Assembly: GCF_003290025.1 (NCBI RefSeq)
Contig: NZ_QNHG01000001.1
Span: 1,252,656-1,316,655 of the forward strand
DNA from: Pseudogemmobacter bohemicus
GTDB lineage: Bacteria > Pseudomonadota > Alphaproteobacteria > Rhodobacterales > Rhodobacteraceae
DNA length: 64,000 nucleotides
Reading direction: 5' to 3'
Part shown: in pieces, positions 38,134 to 46,773 of the stretch
Numbering within the stretch: the stretch's first letter is position 1
How the letters are laid out: each line of letters begins with the position of its first letter
Position numbers and translations under genes: made by a program
Notes under the pieces: model-generated
The model's input: only the letters and a program-made list of their open reading frames with translations
What the model was told of the DNA's origin: nothing
Databases searched by the model: none

Positions 38134-39513
38134 TTACATCAGCTTGCGGCGCCGTGTCACGCGAATATCCAGATCGGTGATCTTCTTGCGCAAAGTATTG
38201 CGGTTTATCCCGAGAAGATCGGCACATCTTGCCTGATTGCCGCCTGTTGCATCCAGAGCGATTTCGATCAGCGGCATCTCCACTTCGCGCAGGATACGCT
38301 GGTAAACACCGGGGGGCGGCAGCTGGCCGCCATGCAGGTCGAAATAGCGTTTCAGGTGGCGCATCACGGTGGCGGAAAGTTTCTCCCCCTCCATCACGCC
38401 GCGGCTCGGCTCTGCCACCGGCAGTTGACCCAGCACGGCAGCAACCTCGGCACGGTTGATCTCGGCATCCGAGGCGGTGACCAGCAGGCGGCGAATCGCG
38501 TTTTCCAGCTGGCGGACATTGCCGGGCCAGGAATGGTTGCGGATCAGCTCGCGCGCATCGGGCGCCAGCTGACGCACGGCGCCGAAATCGCGCTCGCCCC
38601 GGGCGAGGAAATGCTCGGCCAGCAGCGGGATATCCTCGACCCGCTCGCGCAAGGACGGCACATGCAGCATGACGCCGCCCAGCCGGTAGTAAAGATCCTG
38701 ACGGAAGCTGCCCGTCTCCATCCGCGCCGCCAGATCGACCTGGCTTGTCGCCATGATCCGGGGCGCCTTGCCGGCCATCGATTCGTCGCCGAGCATATCC
38801 AGCAGCCGCACCACCCGCGCCTGGGCATCCTCGTCGAAATCACCGATCTCGTCGAACACGACCGAGCCGCCGCGCGCCTTAGCGATCAGCGAGGACGGGC
38901 CTTCGACCCCTTGCAGATCGCTGGCGGTGGCGGTGACAAAGGGAAGCGTCCGGCGGTCGGAGAAATCATGGATCGCGCGGGCCAGCAGCGATTTACCAGT
39001 GCCGGATTCGCCGGTGATCAGCGCCGGGATATCGGTGTTCATCACCCGCGCCACCAGCCGGTACAGCGCCTGCATCGCGGGCGTGCGCCCGACCAGCGGC
39101 AGTTCCTCGGCGGGTTCGCGCACCGGCTGCGCCACCGGCGCCGCGCGGCGTTTTTGCTCCAGCGCACGGGCCGAGCGTTTCATCAGATCTGGCAGATCGA
39201 AGGGTTTCGGCAGATAGTCGAAGGCCTCGGCCTCGGCCGCCTGGATTGCGGTCATAATGGTGTTTTGCGCCGAGATCACGATCACCGGCAGGCCGGGGCG
39301 CATGCGCGAGATCCGGGGCAACGCATCCAGACCATTGCCGTCGGGCATGATCACATCCGAGATCACCAGATCGCCCTTGCCCTCTTCGACCCACCGCATC
39401 AGCGTCATCAGGCTTGAGGTGGCATGAACCTTGCAGCCTGCCCGCGTCAGTGCCTGGGTCAGAACCGTGCGGATCGTGCGGTCGTCATCGGCGACCAGAA
39501 CCGTGCCATCCAT
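38134..39513 (-). CDS. ntrC: Nitrogen regulator NtrC (sigma-70-type, no GAFTGA)
   Basis: Response regulator of 459 residues activated by NtrB. Receiver: [14 protein letters not shown] with Asp54 in [16 protein letters not shown]+: Walker [17 protein letters not shown], Walker [10 protein letters not shown], and sensor II region [16 protein letters not shown]. The segment that should hold ELFGHEKGAFTGA is deleted ([19 protein letters not shown]). This is the arrangement known for Rhodobacter capsulatus NtrC, which works with the housekeeping polymerase. The Fis-like HTH ([19 protein letters not shown]) is intact. It starts 3 nt after ntrB. Confidence 0.96.
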   Translation of the reverse strand: MDGTVLVADDDRTIRTVLTQALTRAGCKVHATSSLMTLMRWVEEGKGDLVISDVIMPDGNGLDALPRISRMRPGLPVIVISAQNTIMTAIQAAEAEAFDYLPKPFDLPDLMKRSARALEQKRRAAPVAQPVREPAEELPLVGRTPAMQALYRLVARVMNTDIPALITGESGTGKSLLARAIHDFSDRRTLPFVTATASDLQGVEGPSSLIAKARGGSVVFDEIGDFDEDAQARVVRLLDMLGDESMAGKAPRIMATSQVDLAARMETGSFRQDLYYRLGGVMLHVPSLRERVEDIPLLAEHFLARGERDFGAVRQLAPDARELIRNHSWPGNVRQLENAIRRLLVTASDAEINRAEVAAVLGQLPVAEPSRGVMEGEKLSATVMRHLKRYFDLHGGQLPPPGVYQRILREVEMPLIEIALDATGGNQARCADLLGINRNTLRKKITDLDIRVTRRRKLM

Positions 39514-39516
39514 GGG

Positions 39517-40644
39517 TTACACCTCTTTCTTAGCGGCTTCAGGCTTAGCGGAATCGGGCTTAACGTCTTTGGGCATCATCGGCAGCGAGATGCGGAAGGC
39601 GGTCCGCCCTGGCACCGAATCGACCGAAATCCAGCCCTCGTGATCGGCGATGATTTTCGAGACCAGCGCGAGGCCCAGCCCCGTCCCGTTCTCGCGCCCC
39701 GAGACGAAGGGGTCGAAAACCTCTGCGGCAATATCGGGCGGCAGGCCGGGGCCATCGTCGATCACCTCGACATTCAGCGGCAGCGCGCCCTGGCTGCCAT
39801 CCTTGCGGCGCATCCTGAGGCTCAGGTCATAAAAGGTGCGCAGCCGGATGGTGCCCCCCTTGCGGCCTGCCGCCTCGGCCGCGTTTTTGATCAGGTTCAG
39901 AAAGACCTGCATCAGCTGATCGGGATCGGCGAAGGTCGGCGGCAGCGAGGGGTCGTAATCCTCAAGGATCACCATATGCGAGGCGAAGCCCACAAGGCCC
40001 GAGCGCCGGGCGCGGTCGAGCGCGTCGTGGATATTCACCGCGCGGCGATCCGGCGGGCGCAGATTGCCGAATTGTTCAACCTGTTCCAGCAGCTTGACGA
40101 TGCGCCGCGTCTCTTCGACGATCAGATCGGTCATTTCGCGGTCTTCGGGCGTCAGGCTCATCGACAAAAGCTGTGCCGCGCCGGCGATGCCTGCGAGCGG
40201 GTTCTTGATCTCATGCGCCAGCATCTCGGCCATGCCGATCGCCGATTTCGCCGCCGTTTTCGAGGCGCCCGCCCGGCCCAGCCTGTCGGCAATCTCGCGC
40301 GGAGAAAACAGCAGCATCAGGTAATCGGGCTGGTCATGCATCGGCGCGATATGGACCGAGCACTGCACCGGCGCACGGTCTCCGCTGGTCACATCGGCAT
40401 CATTGATCTTCATCGGCGCCTGATTGGCACGGGCGCGGGCAAAGGCCTCCTCCATCGGCGCGTCGATCATAATCCGGTCCAGCACCGGCTGGCCGAACAG
40501 CGATTTCGCCGAGACGTTGAGGAAACTCTCGGCCGCAGGATTGGCCTCGCGGATCATGCCATCGGGGCCAACCAGCAGTGCCGGCAGCGGCAGCGAGGCC
40601 CAGACCACACCGGGAACCGGCCAGGGGGAGCGGTAGGGGGTCAT
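39517..40644 (-). CDS. ntrB: Nitrogen regulation histidine kinase NtrB
   Basis: Soluble two-component kinase of 375 residues, normally controlled by PII protein and phosphorylating NtrC. The N-terminal PAS domain ([19 protein letters not shown]) is followed by the His box [15 protein letters not shown] and ATPase motifs ([28 protein letters not shown]). A polar Lys-rich tail ([14 protein letters not shown]) ends the protein. Its ATG overlaps the dusB stop by 4 nt, reproducing the classic nifR3-ntrB-ntrC operon. Confidence 0.95.
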   Translation of the reverse strand: MTPYRSPWPVPGVVWASLPLPALLVGPDGMIREANPAAESFLNVSAKSLFGQPVLDRIMIDAPMEEAFARARANQAPMKINDADVTSGDRAPVQCSVHIAPMHDQPDYLMLLFSPREIADRLGRAGASKTAAKSAIGMAEMLAHEIKNPLAGIAGAAQLLSMSLTPEDREMTDLIVEETRRIVKLLEQVEQFGNLRPPDRRAVNIHDALDRARRSGLVGFASHMVILEDYDPSLPPTFADPDQLMQVFLNLIKNAAEAAGRKGGTIRLRTFYDLSLRMRRKDGSQGALPLNVEVIDDGPGLPPDIAAEVFDPFVSGRENGTGLGLALVSKIIADHEGWISVDSVPGRTAFRISLPMMPKDVKPDSAKPEAAKKEV

Positions 40645-41666
40645 GCTGCCTCCTCTGTCTCGCTGAATGCGCGCAGGATCAGATCGCGGACCAAAGCGGG
40701 GTCGGTGGCGGTCAGCACCGCCTCGCGGGCATGGTCAAGCCCCGCCTCTTCCAGATACCAGCCGAGATGTTTGCGGGCGCAGCGCAGGCCCAGCTCGCGC
40801 CCGTAGAAACCGAGCATCTCATCGTAATGGCGGGTGATCATTTCACCGCGTGCAAGGCCCTCGGGGATCACCGGCGCGGGCGTGCCGTAAAGCGCATGGG
40901 CGATCTGGGCCAGCCGCCAGGGCGCGCCTTGCGCGCCGCGCCCGACCATGACGCCATCGGCGCCCGATTGCTCCAGCGCCTCGGCCGCCGTTGCGGCGTC
41001 AATAATGTCGCCATTGGCGATCACCGGGATCGACACCGCCTCTTTCACCCGCCTGATCGCCGCCCAGTCGGCCCGCCCCTTGTAAAACTGACAGCGGGTG
41101 CGGCCATGGATCACCACCATCTTCACCCCGGCCTGTTCGGCGCGGGCCGCCAGATCGGGCGCATTCAGCAGGGTGTCATCCCAGCCCAGCCGGGTCTTGA
41201 GCGTGACCGGCACCTGCACCGCGCCGACCACCGCCTCGATCAGCCCGATGGCAAGATCCAGATCCTTCAGAAGCGCCGAACCGCAAAGCCCGGTGGTCAC
41301 CCGTTTCGACGGGCAACCCATATTGATGTCGATGATTTCAGCGCCCTGCCCCTCGCACCATTTCGCGGCCTCGGCCATCAGCGCGGGTTCACGCCCCGCC
41401 AGCTGCACCGAGGTGATATTCTCGCCAAAGCCCAGCTCGGCCCGCGCGCGCGCCTCGGGGCGGTTCCTGAGCACCTCTTCCGAGGCGACCATTTCCGACA
41501 CGACCAGCCCCGCCCCGAAAGAGCCGACCAGCCGGCGGTTCGGCAGATCGGTGATTCCGGCCAATGGCGCCAGGAAGACCGGCGGAAACAGGGTGAAAGG
41601 GCCAAGCGCCACCGCAGCCGCCGGTGCGGCGCCGGTCGCCCCCCCCTTCGGCAGGCCCGCATTCAT
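40641..41666 (-). CDS. dusB: tRNA-dihydrouridine synthase DusB (NifR3)
   Basis: FMN-dependent enzyme reducing specific uridines in tRNA to dihydrouridine. It has the TIM-barrel start [18 protein letters not shown], the conserved [21 protein letters not shown] region (split here: [11 protein letters not shown]) with the catalytic Cys, the KTRLGWDD block, [13 protein letters not shown] and [12 protein letters not shown]. The start is uncertain. ATG 41666 gives 341 residues, the family's usual length; ATG 41753 and TTG 41831 would add an unrelated N-terminal stretch. First gene of the dusB-ntrBC operon. Confidence 0.92.
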   Translation of the reverse strand: MNAGLPKGGATGAAPAAAVALGPFTLFPPVFLAPLAGITDLPNRRLVGSFGAGLVVSEMVASEEVLRNRPEARARAELGFGENITSVQLAGREPALMAEAAKWCEGQGAEIIDINMGCPSKRVTTGLCGSALLKDLDLAIGLIEAVVGAVQVPVTLKTRLGWDDTLLNAPDLAARAEQAGVKMVVIHGRTRCQFYKGRADWAAIRRVKEAVSIPVIANGDIIDAATAAEALEQSGADGVMVGRGAQGAPWRLAQIAHALYGTPAPVIPEGLARGEMITRHYDEMLGFYGRELGLRCARKHLGWYLEEAGLDHAREAVLTATDPALVRDLILRAFSETEEAA

Positions 41667-41862
41667 CAGTGCAGCAGCCGGCCGCCCATCCTGCACAGCG
41701 CCCTTTCGCGCTGCGACATTCTGCACAGAACCAGTCACTGGGCCGGTTACCATAGAGCCAGGGATCAAAGCCAAAGGTGCGGTTCCTTTTCTCTCAGAGT
41801 CAGTGCTAGGGCTGGTCCGGCACAGTTCCAAGGCAGATGCCCGGATCTTTCGCGGTCAAATC

Positions 41863-41920
41863 TGCCCCGGAAAGAGGCAACGCACAAATATTAAGCATAT
41901 TTGCCCATATATCAGGCAAA
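41863..41920. promoter_or_regulatory. Two TGCC-N9-GGCA palindromes, candidate NtrC sites upstream of dusB-ntrBC
   Basis: Site A: TGCC at 41863-41866 and GGCA at 41876-41879, 9 bases between. Site B: TTTGCC at 41900-41905 and GGCAAA at 41915-41920, again exactly 9 between. Centres are 39 bp apart. As I recall, Rhodobacter capsulatus NtrC binds tandem sites of the form CGCC-N9-GGC well upstream of sigma-70 promoters; these match the GCC-N9-GGC core and spacing. Site B also overlaps an AT-rich inverted repeat (CAAATA 41885-41890, TATTTG 41898-41903). They lie between divergent dusB and ispDF. Confidence 0.5.
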
Positions 41921-41995
41921 GATGCGCAGATTGCCAGCGTCCTTTCCCTGGCCTAAAACCGCCCCACTCTTCTGACAGCACAAAGGCAAACCGCT

Positions 41996-43180
41996 GTGAC
42001 CGATCCCGACATCAGTGCCAGCCCTCCCGCGCCTGCGGCAAAGACCCTGGTGGTGATCACGGCGGCGGGTCGCGGGCTGCGGGCCGGAGGAGGCTTGCCG
42101 AAACAATGGCGCCTGCTGGCCGGCGAGCCGGTCCTTGCCCATACGCTCAGGGCCTTTGCCGGGTTTGACCTGGCACTGGTGATCCATCCCGATGACCGGG
42201 CGGCGGCGGCGGCGCTCGCGCCCTCGGCGCATCTGGTCGAGGGCGGGGCTACCCGGGCGGAATCGGTCCGCAATGCGCTGGAGGCGATGGCGGGCCGGGG
42301 CTATGGGCGGGTGCTGATCCAGGACGGCGCCCGGCCGCTGACCAGCCCGGCGCTGATCGCCCGTGTCTGTGAGGCGCTGGAAACCGCGCCGGCCGCCGCC
42401 CCCGCTCTGACGGTCAGCGATGCGCTCTGGCGCGGCGCTGCAAACCGCGTCACCGGGCTGCAACCCCGCGACGGCCTCTGGCGGGCGCAGACGCCGCAGG
42501 GCTTTCATTTCGACGCCATTCTCGATGCCCATCGGGCCGCCCCCTCCAGCTCTGCCGCCGATGATGTCGAGCTGGCGCTGGCTCTGGGGATGGAGGTTGC
42601 GATTGTCGCGGGCGAGGAGGACAATCTCAAACTCACCTTCCCGCCGGATTTCCCCCGCGCGGAACAGATCCTCGCGCGCTTGCGCGGAAAGGAAAACGCC
42701 ATGGATATCCGCATGGGGAATGGCTTTGACGTCCATGCCTTCACGACAGGCGATCATGTCTGGCTTTGCGGCGTAAGGATCGCGCATGACCGCGCGCTGC
42801 TGGGTCATTCCGACGCCGATGTCGGGATGCATGCGCTGACCGATGCGATCTATGGCGCGCTCGCCATGGGCGATATCGGCCGTCATTTCCCGCCTTCCGA
42901 CCCGCAATGGAAAGGCGCCGGGAGCCATATTTTCCTGCGCCACGCCGTCGCGCTGGCGGCGGAACGGGGTTTCGCGATCTCGAATTGCGACGTGACCCTG
43001 ATCTGCGAGCGCCCGAAAATCGGCCCCCATGCCATCGCCATGCAGGCCGCACTGGCCGCCATCATGGGCCTTGATGCCGCCCGGATCAGCGTCAAGGCCA
43101 CCACATCCGAGCGCCTGGGCTTTACCGGGCGCGAGGAAGGCATCGCCGCAATCGCAACCACCCTCCTGGTAAAACCATGA
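41996..43180 (+). CDS. ispDF: Bifunctional IspD/IspF (MEP cytidylyltransferase and MECDP synthase)
   Basis: Fusion of 394 residues carrying two non-consecutive steps of the MEP isoprenoid pathway. The IspD half has the CTP loop [20 protein letters not shown] and a DGARPLTSP block. The IspF half starts near residue 237 with [12 protein letters not shown], then [17 protein letters not shown] (zinc ligands) and [15 protein letters not shown]. Such fusions are usual in alphaproteobacteria. The start is GTG 41996 with AAAGG about 9 nt upstream. It overlaps pgpA by 4 nt (ATGA). Confidence 0.96.
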   Translation: MTDPDISASPPAPAAKTLVVITAAGRGLRAGGGLPKQWRLLAGEPVLAHTLRAFAGFDLALVIHPDDRAAAAALAPSAHLVEGGATRAESVRNALEAMAGRGYGRVLIQDGARPLTSPALIARVCEALETAPAAAPALTVSDALWRGAANRVTGLQPRDGLWRAQTPQGFHFDAILDAHRAAPSSSAADDVELALALGMEVAIVAGEEDNLKLTFPPDFPRAEQILARLRGKENAMDIRMGNGFDVHAFTTGDHVWLCGVRIAHDRALLGHSDADVGMHALTDAIYGALAMGDIGRHFPPSDPQWKGAGSHIFLRHAVALAAERGFAISNCDVTLICERPKIGPHAIAMQAALAAIMGLDAARISVKATTSERLGFTGREEGIAAIATTLLVKP

Positions 43181-43686
43181 TCAATCTGACCGCGACCTTC
43201 TTCGGCATCGGCCATATCCGCCCGGCTTCGGGCACCTGGGCCTCGCTGGCCGCCGCGCTGCTGGCGCTCCTGGCCATGAACCAGGGGCTTTACTGGCTGG
43301 TGCCGGTGGCGGCGGTTCTGGCTACGGGCTTCGGCTTCTGGGCGGTGCCGCAATATCTGCGCGGACGCGACGATACCGACCCTTCCGAGGTGGTGATCGA
43401 CGAGGTCGCCGGCCAGTGGATCGCGATCAGCTTCGTGGCGATCCCGGCGATGCAACACGGGCTGGATGTCGGGCTCTGGTGGGGCGCCTGGCCGGCCTGG
43501 GCCGCGCCCTTCCTGCTGTTTCGACTGTTCGATATCTGGAAGCCCTGGATCATCGGCCGGGCCGACCGCCGCGGCGATGCAACCGGCGTCATGCTTGATG
43601 ACCTGATCGCGGGGCTGTTCGCGGGCATCGGATCGGTTATCCTTGCCGGGCTTTATCATGGGGTCGTCAAGCCATGGCTGATGTGA
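43177..43686 (+). CDS. pgpA: Phosphatidylglycerophosphatase A
   Basis: Membrane phosphatase of 169 residues that makes phosphatidylglycerol from its phosphate. The N-terminal signature [17 protein letters not shown], the conserved [12 protein letters not shown] (acidic metal ligands), [10 protein letters not shown] and [10 protein letters not shown] blocks are all present, with three to four membrane segments. It overlaps ispDF upstream and cinA downstream (13 nt), so all three genes are one operon. Confidence 0.94.
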   Translation: MINLTATFFGIGHIRPASGTWASLAAALLALLAMNQGLYWLVPVAAVLATGFGFWAVPQYLRGRDDTDPSEVVIDEVAGQWIAISFVAIPAMQHGLDVGLWWGAWPAWAAPFLLFRLFDIWKPWIIGRADRRGDATGVMLDDLIAGLFAGIGSVILAGLYHGVVKPWLM

Positions 43687-44174
43687 ACCACGCCCTTGCA
43701 TATTCCGTGCTGCACGAGGCCCGCGCGCGCGGGCTGATGATCGCCACCGCCGAGAGCTGCACCGGCGGCATGGTCTCGGCCGCGCTGACCGATATCCCCG
43801 GCTCGTCCGACGTGTTCGAGCGCGGCTTCGTCACCTATTCCAACCATGCGAAACAGGGGATGCTCGGCGTCTTTGAAAGCACGCTGGCCCGCCACGGTGC
43901 CGTCAGCGAAGAGGTCGCGCGTGAAATGGCCGAAGGCGCACTCAGACATTCGCGCGCCCATCTCGCCGTCTCGGTCACCGGCATCGCCGGCCCCGGCGGC
44001 AGCGAACACAAGCCCGAGGGCCGCGTCTGTTTCGGACTTGCACAAATGGGCCGCCATACCCTGACCGAGACCCGCGATTTCGGCGCGCTCGGCCGGGGCG
44101 CCGTGCGCGAGGCCGCCACCGAATACGCGCTGCGTCTGCTGCTGAACGGCACCGCACCCACCGCGCATGCCTGA
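43674..44174 (+). CDS. CinA family protein (nicotinamide-nucleotide amidase-type)
   Basis: 166 residues, corresponding to the stand-alone C-terminal CinA domain (PncC), which deamidates nicotinamide mononucleotide to nicotinate mononucleotide. Motifs: the IATAESCTGGMVSAAL active-site segment with the catalytic Ser, FVTYSNHAKQGMLGV and SVTGIAGPGGSEHKPEG (split: GIAGPGGS). It starts 13 nt inside pgpA. It recycles NMN released by DNA ligase. Confidence 0.92.
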   Translation: MADVNHALAYSVLHEARARGLMIATAESCTGGMVSAALTDIPGSSDVFERGFVTYSNHAKQGMLGVFESTLARHGAVSEEVAREMAEGALRHSRAHLAVSVTGIAGPGGSEHKPEGRVCFGLAQMGRHTLTETRDFGALGRGAVREAATEYALRLLLNGTAPTAHA

Positions 44175-44185
44175 GCGCAATACGA

Positions 44186-44219
44186 CCTTCCTCCTGACTT
44201 AAATACTCCCGCCGGAGGC
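44186..44219 (+). repeat. Convergent-gene intergenic repeat, copy 3
   Basis: CCTTCCTCCTGA, CTTAAATA, then CTCCCGCCGGAGGC: identical to copy 1 (18981) apart from the middle. It lies 11 nt after the cinA stop and before the convergent ratA stop (44245). All three copies occupy the same kind of position. Confidence 0.75.
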
Positions 44220-44244
44220 CGGCGCCCGCCAGGGCGCCAGTCTC

Positions 44245-44751
44245 TTACATCCGCGCCCCGTAAAGTTCCGCCGCCCGCCGCTCAAAGGCGCGCACGATCC
44301 GCTGCATCGCCTCGTTGAAAACCAGCCCGATCACCCCTTGCAGGATCGCATTGCGGAATTCGAAATCGACAAAGAAGCTGACTTCCGAGCCGCCCGTCCC
44401 CAGATCCCGGAACTCCCAGGTCGAGCGCAGATAGCGGAACGGCCCGTCGATATATTCGGTAAGAATGCGCTTTTCCGTCTTCAACAGCGTCACCCGGCTG
44501 CCGAAACGCTCGCGAAACACCTTGAACGAAATCACCAGATCGGCCTCGATCACCTCATCGGCGCCAGCCGCGTCAACAGGCGCCGCACCAGCAAGCTCCA
44601 CGCCAGCCGCGCCCCCGACCGGCCGGCGCGACCGGATCCGCGCGGCGGCATTCCAGGGCAGGAATTTCGGATAGCTCTCTACATCGGCCACGAGATCGAA
44701 CATCTCCTGTGCCGACCAGGGCAGTTTGCGGGTTTCTTGATGTCTGGGCAT
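44245..44751 (-). CDS. COQ10/RatA-family START-like protein
   Basis: Polyketide-cyclase/START-fold protein of 168 residues. The start (LPWSAQEMFDLVADVESYPKFLPW) and the ending block (NAILQGVIGLVFNEAMQRIVRAFERRA, seen in parts) are diagnostic of the COQ10/RatA group. These bind ubiquinone and support respiration; E. coli RatA was reported to block 70S assembly. An Ala/Gly-rich insertion of about 20 residues (GGAAGVELAGAAPVDAAGA) sits after the RIRSRRPV strand where I recall relatives having a short turn. Divergent from hpt. Confidence 0.88.
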   Translation of the reverse strand: MPRHQETRKLPWSAQEMFDLVADVESYPKFLPWNAAARIRSRRPVGGAAGVELAGAAPVDAAGADEVIEADLVISFKVFRERFGSRVTLLKTEKRILTEYIDGPFRYLRSTWEFRDLGTGGSEVSFFVDFEFRNAILQGVIGLVFNEAMQRIVRAFERRAAELYGARM

Positions 44752-44885
44752 GTCTGACGGATTTGCGACTTCCCCTCCATCTCACCGCTCAGAGGCCGGA
44801 TTTCAACCCCATTGCCCGAGTTTCCGCTTTCCCCCGCCCGCTTTCGCGGCGAAAATAAACCATCCCGCCAGATCCGAGCCCCTGC

Positions 44886-45470
44886 ATGACCGACCCCGTC
44901 CCGCTGCCTCCTGCCGCCCGCCCCCCCGCCACCCGGCCTTATGCCATCGACCAGCTGATCAGCGCCAAGGCGATTGCGGCGCGGATCGAGGCGCTGGCGC
45001 GTGAGATCACCCGCGCCTTCCATGATACCGAGAAACTGGTGGTGGTCGGCCTCTTGCGCGGATCATTCGTCTTCATCGCCGACCTCGTGCGCGAGATCCA
45101 TCTGCCGGTCGAGGTCGATTTCCTCGAAGCCTCCTCTTACGGCAATGCGACGCAAAGCTCACGCGAGGTGCGGATCCTCAAGGATCTGCGCGGCGAGATT
45201 CAGGGCCGTGACGTGCTGGTGGTCGAGGACATCGTCGATACCGGCCACACGCTGACCCATGTGAAAAACCTGCTGCTGTCGCGTCTGCCGCGCCGGCTGG
45301 AGATCTGCGCGCTGCTGGACAAACCCTCGCGCCGCGAGGTTCCGATCCGCGCCACCTGGACCGGGTTCGAGATCCCCGATGAGTTTGTCGTGGGTTACGG
45401 CATTGATTTCGCACAAAGAAACCGAAACCTGCCTTATATCGGCAAGGTCAGGTTCACCGATGGTGGCTGA
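44886..45470 (+). CDS. hpt: Hypoxanthine phosphoribosyltransferase
   Basis: Purine salvage enzyme of 194 residues converting hypoxanthine or guanine plus PRPP to IMP or GMP. The PRPP-binding motif is [17 protein letters not shown], the flexible-loop Ser-Tyr is in [12 protein letters not shown], and the pyrophosphate region is [14 protein letters not shown]. The first ~20 residues form a Pro/Ala-rich extension. No good ribosome-binding site precedes ATG 44886, but later in-frame starts would cut the fold. Confidence 0.94.
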   Translation: MTDPVPLPPAARPPATRPYAIDQLISAKAIAARIEALAREITRAFHDTEKLVVVGLLRGSFVFIADLVREIHLPVEVDFLEASSYGNATQSSREVRILKDLRGEIQGRDVLVVEDIVDTGHTLTHVKNLLLSRLPRRLEICALLDKPSRREVPIRATWTGFEIPDEFVVGYGIDFAQRNRNLPYIGKVRFTDGG

Positions 45471-45536
45471 GATGCACCCGCCCGCCATTGTGCGGTCTTC
45501 CAAAGGCCTGCCATCTGGCGGAATGGAGATCTGACG

Positions 45537-45707
45537 ATGAATATCATGGTCTGGCTGCTTCGCGCCAAACGCTGGGCGCAAAACCCGCCTCCGATGCGCC
45601 GCGTGCTGCTGGTGCTGGGGGTGATCGCCGCCTGCCTGGCCTTTGCCGCCTTTGAATGGATCTGGGGCTGGCCGGACTGGCTGCGGGTGAACCGGATGAA
45701 ATTCTGA
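45537..45707 (+). CDS. Small single-pass membrane protein (56 residues)
   Basis: Begins MNIMVWLLRAKRWAQNPPPM and has one strong hydrophobic helix (VLLVLGVIAACLAFAAFEW) followed by a Trp-rich, basic end (IWGWPDWLRVNRMKF). GGAG at 45525-45528 lies 8 nt before the ATG, a good initiation site. It is 66 nt after hpt and about 100 nt before a membrane-anchored cytochrome c gene. I recall small proteins of this kind in Rhodobacteraceae but know no function. Confidence 0.75.
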   Translation: MNIMVWLLRAKRWAQNPPPMRRVLLVLGVIAACLAFAAFEWIWGWPDWLRVNRMKF

Positions 45708-45810
45708 GGCGCAAGCGGCGGCAAAATCCGGACCGGCGGCAAAAACGCGCTGACAAGGGGCGCCTCCCGGGGCACTATGGGCAGAAGAGCCAGCCCGGAA
45801 AGCCAAGCCG

Positions 45811-46773
45811 ATGCCATCTCGCCCCGACCCACTGCGTCCCGGCCCCTTGCATTCCAGCCGCCTGCATCCCGGCCGCCTTCGTCGCCTCGCGCTGATGCTT
45901 TTCCTGATCGCGGCACTGGCCGGGGCGGTGATGCTCTGGCTGATACGGCCCGACCCGCTGGACGGTGACGCGATGGCGGGGTTGACGGGCGCGCCTGAGG
46001 CGGGGCGGCTCGTGTTTCTGGCCACGGGCTGCGCCTCCTGCCATCTCGCACCGGGGCAGGAAAGCAGCGATGCCGAGCGGCCGGTCCTTGCCGGTGGCCA
46101 GGCTTTTCCATCGGATTTCGGCACCTTCTACGCGCCGAATATCAGCCCGGACCCGGAGCATGGCATCGGCGCCTGGTCGGCGCTGGATCTGGCCAATGCG
46201 CTGACGCGCGGCGTCTCGCGCGAGGGGGCGCATCTTTATCCGGCCCTGCCCTATGCCTCTTATGCAAAGCTCACGCTGCAGGATGTGGCGGATCTGGATG
46301 CCTGGCTGAAGACGCTGCCAGCCGATGCGACCCCCAGCCGGGAGCATGATGTCGCCTTCCCCTTCAGCCAGCGCTGGCTTCTGGGGGGATGGAAGCTTTT
46401 ATTCCTGCGCAGCGACTGGGTGGTGACCGCCGATCTGACGCCGGAAGAGGAGCGCGGCCGCTATCTCGCCGAGGCGATGGCCCATTGCGGTGAATGCCAT
46501 ACGCCCCGCAACGCCCTTGGCGGCATGGACACCGCGCGCTGGCTGGCCGGCGCCCCGAACCCGTCGGGCCGGGGCAAGGTGCCGGGGATCACCCCCGCCA
46601 CGCTGGACTGGAGCGCGGTTGAAATCGCCGATTACCTGACCACCGGTTTTACCCCGGATTACGATTCGGTGGGCGGCCATATGGCGCATGTGGTCGAAAA
46701 CTTCGCCCGACTGCCCGCAGCCGATGCCGCAGCGGTGGCAGCCTATCTGAAACGGGTGCCGCCCGCCGAATAG
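45811..46773 (+). CDS. Membrane-anchored dihaem c-type cytochrome
   Basis: 320 residues. A basic N-terminus precedes a signal-anchor helix (LALMLFLIAALAGAVMLWLI). Two haem-binding motifs follow, CASCH near residue 75 and CGECH near residue 230, the second followed by the TPRN motif common in dihaem cytochromes beside alcohol or aldehyde dehydrogenases. Distal Met candidates are in GGMDTARW and GGHMAHVV. It probably passes electrons from a periplasmic dehydrogenase to the oxidase; no such dehydrogenase gene adjoins it here. Confidence 0.88.
   Translation: MPSRPDPLRPGPLHSSRLHPGRLRRLALMLFLIAALAGAVMLWLIRPDPLDGDAMAGLTGAPEAGRLVFLATGCASCHLAPGQESSDAERPVLAGGQAFPSDFGTFYAPNISPDPEHGIGAWSALDLANALTRGVSREGAHLYPALPYASYAKLTLQDVADLDAWLKTLPADATPSREHDVAFPFSQRWLLGGWKLLFLRSDWVVTADLTPEEERGRYLAEAMAHCGECHTPRNALGGMDTARWLAGAPNPSGRGKVPGITPATLDWSAVEIADYLTTGFTPDYDSVGGHMAHVVENFARLPAADAAAVAAYLKRVPPAE

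Noticed and set aside
35434-39417. 1327-codon plus-strand frame opposite ntrY and ntrC
   Set aside because: Antisense to clearly homologous NtrY and NtrC, no recognisable domain, typical high-GC shadow frame.
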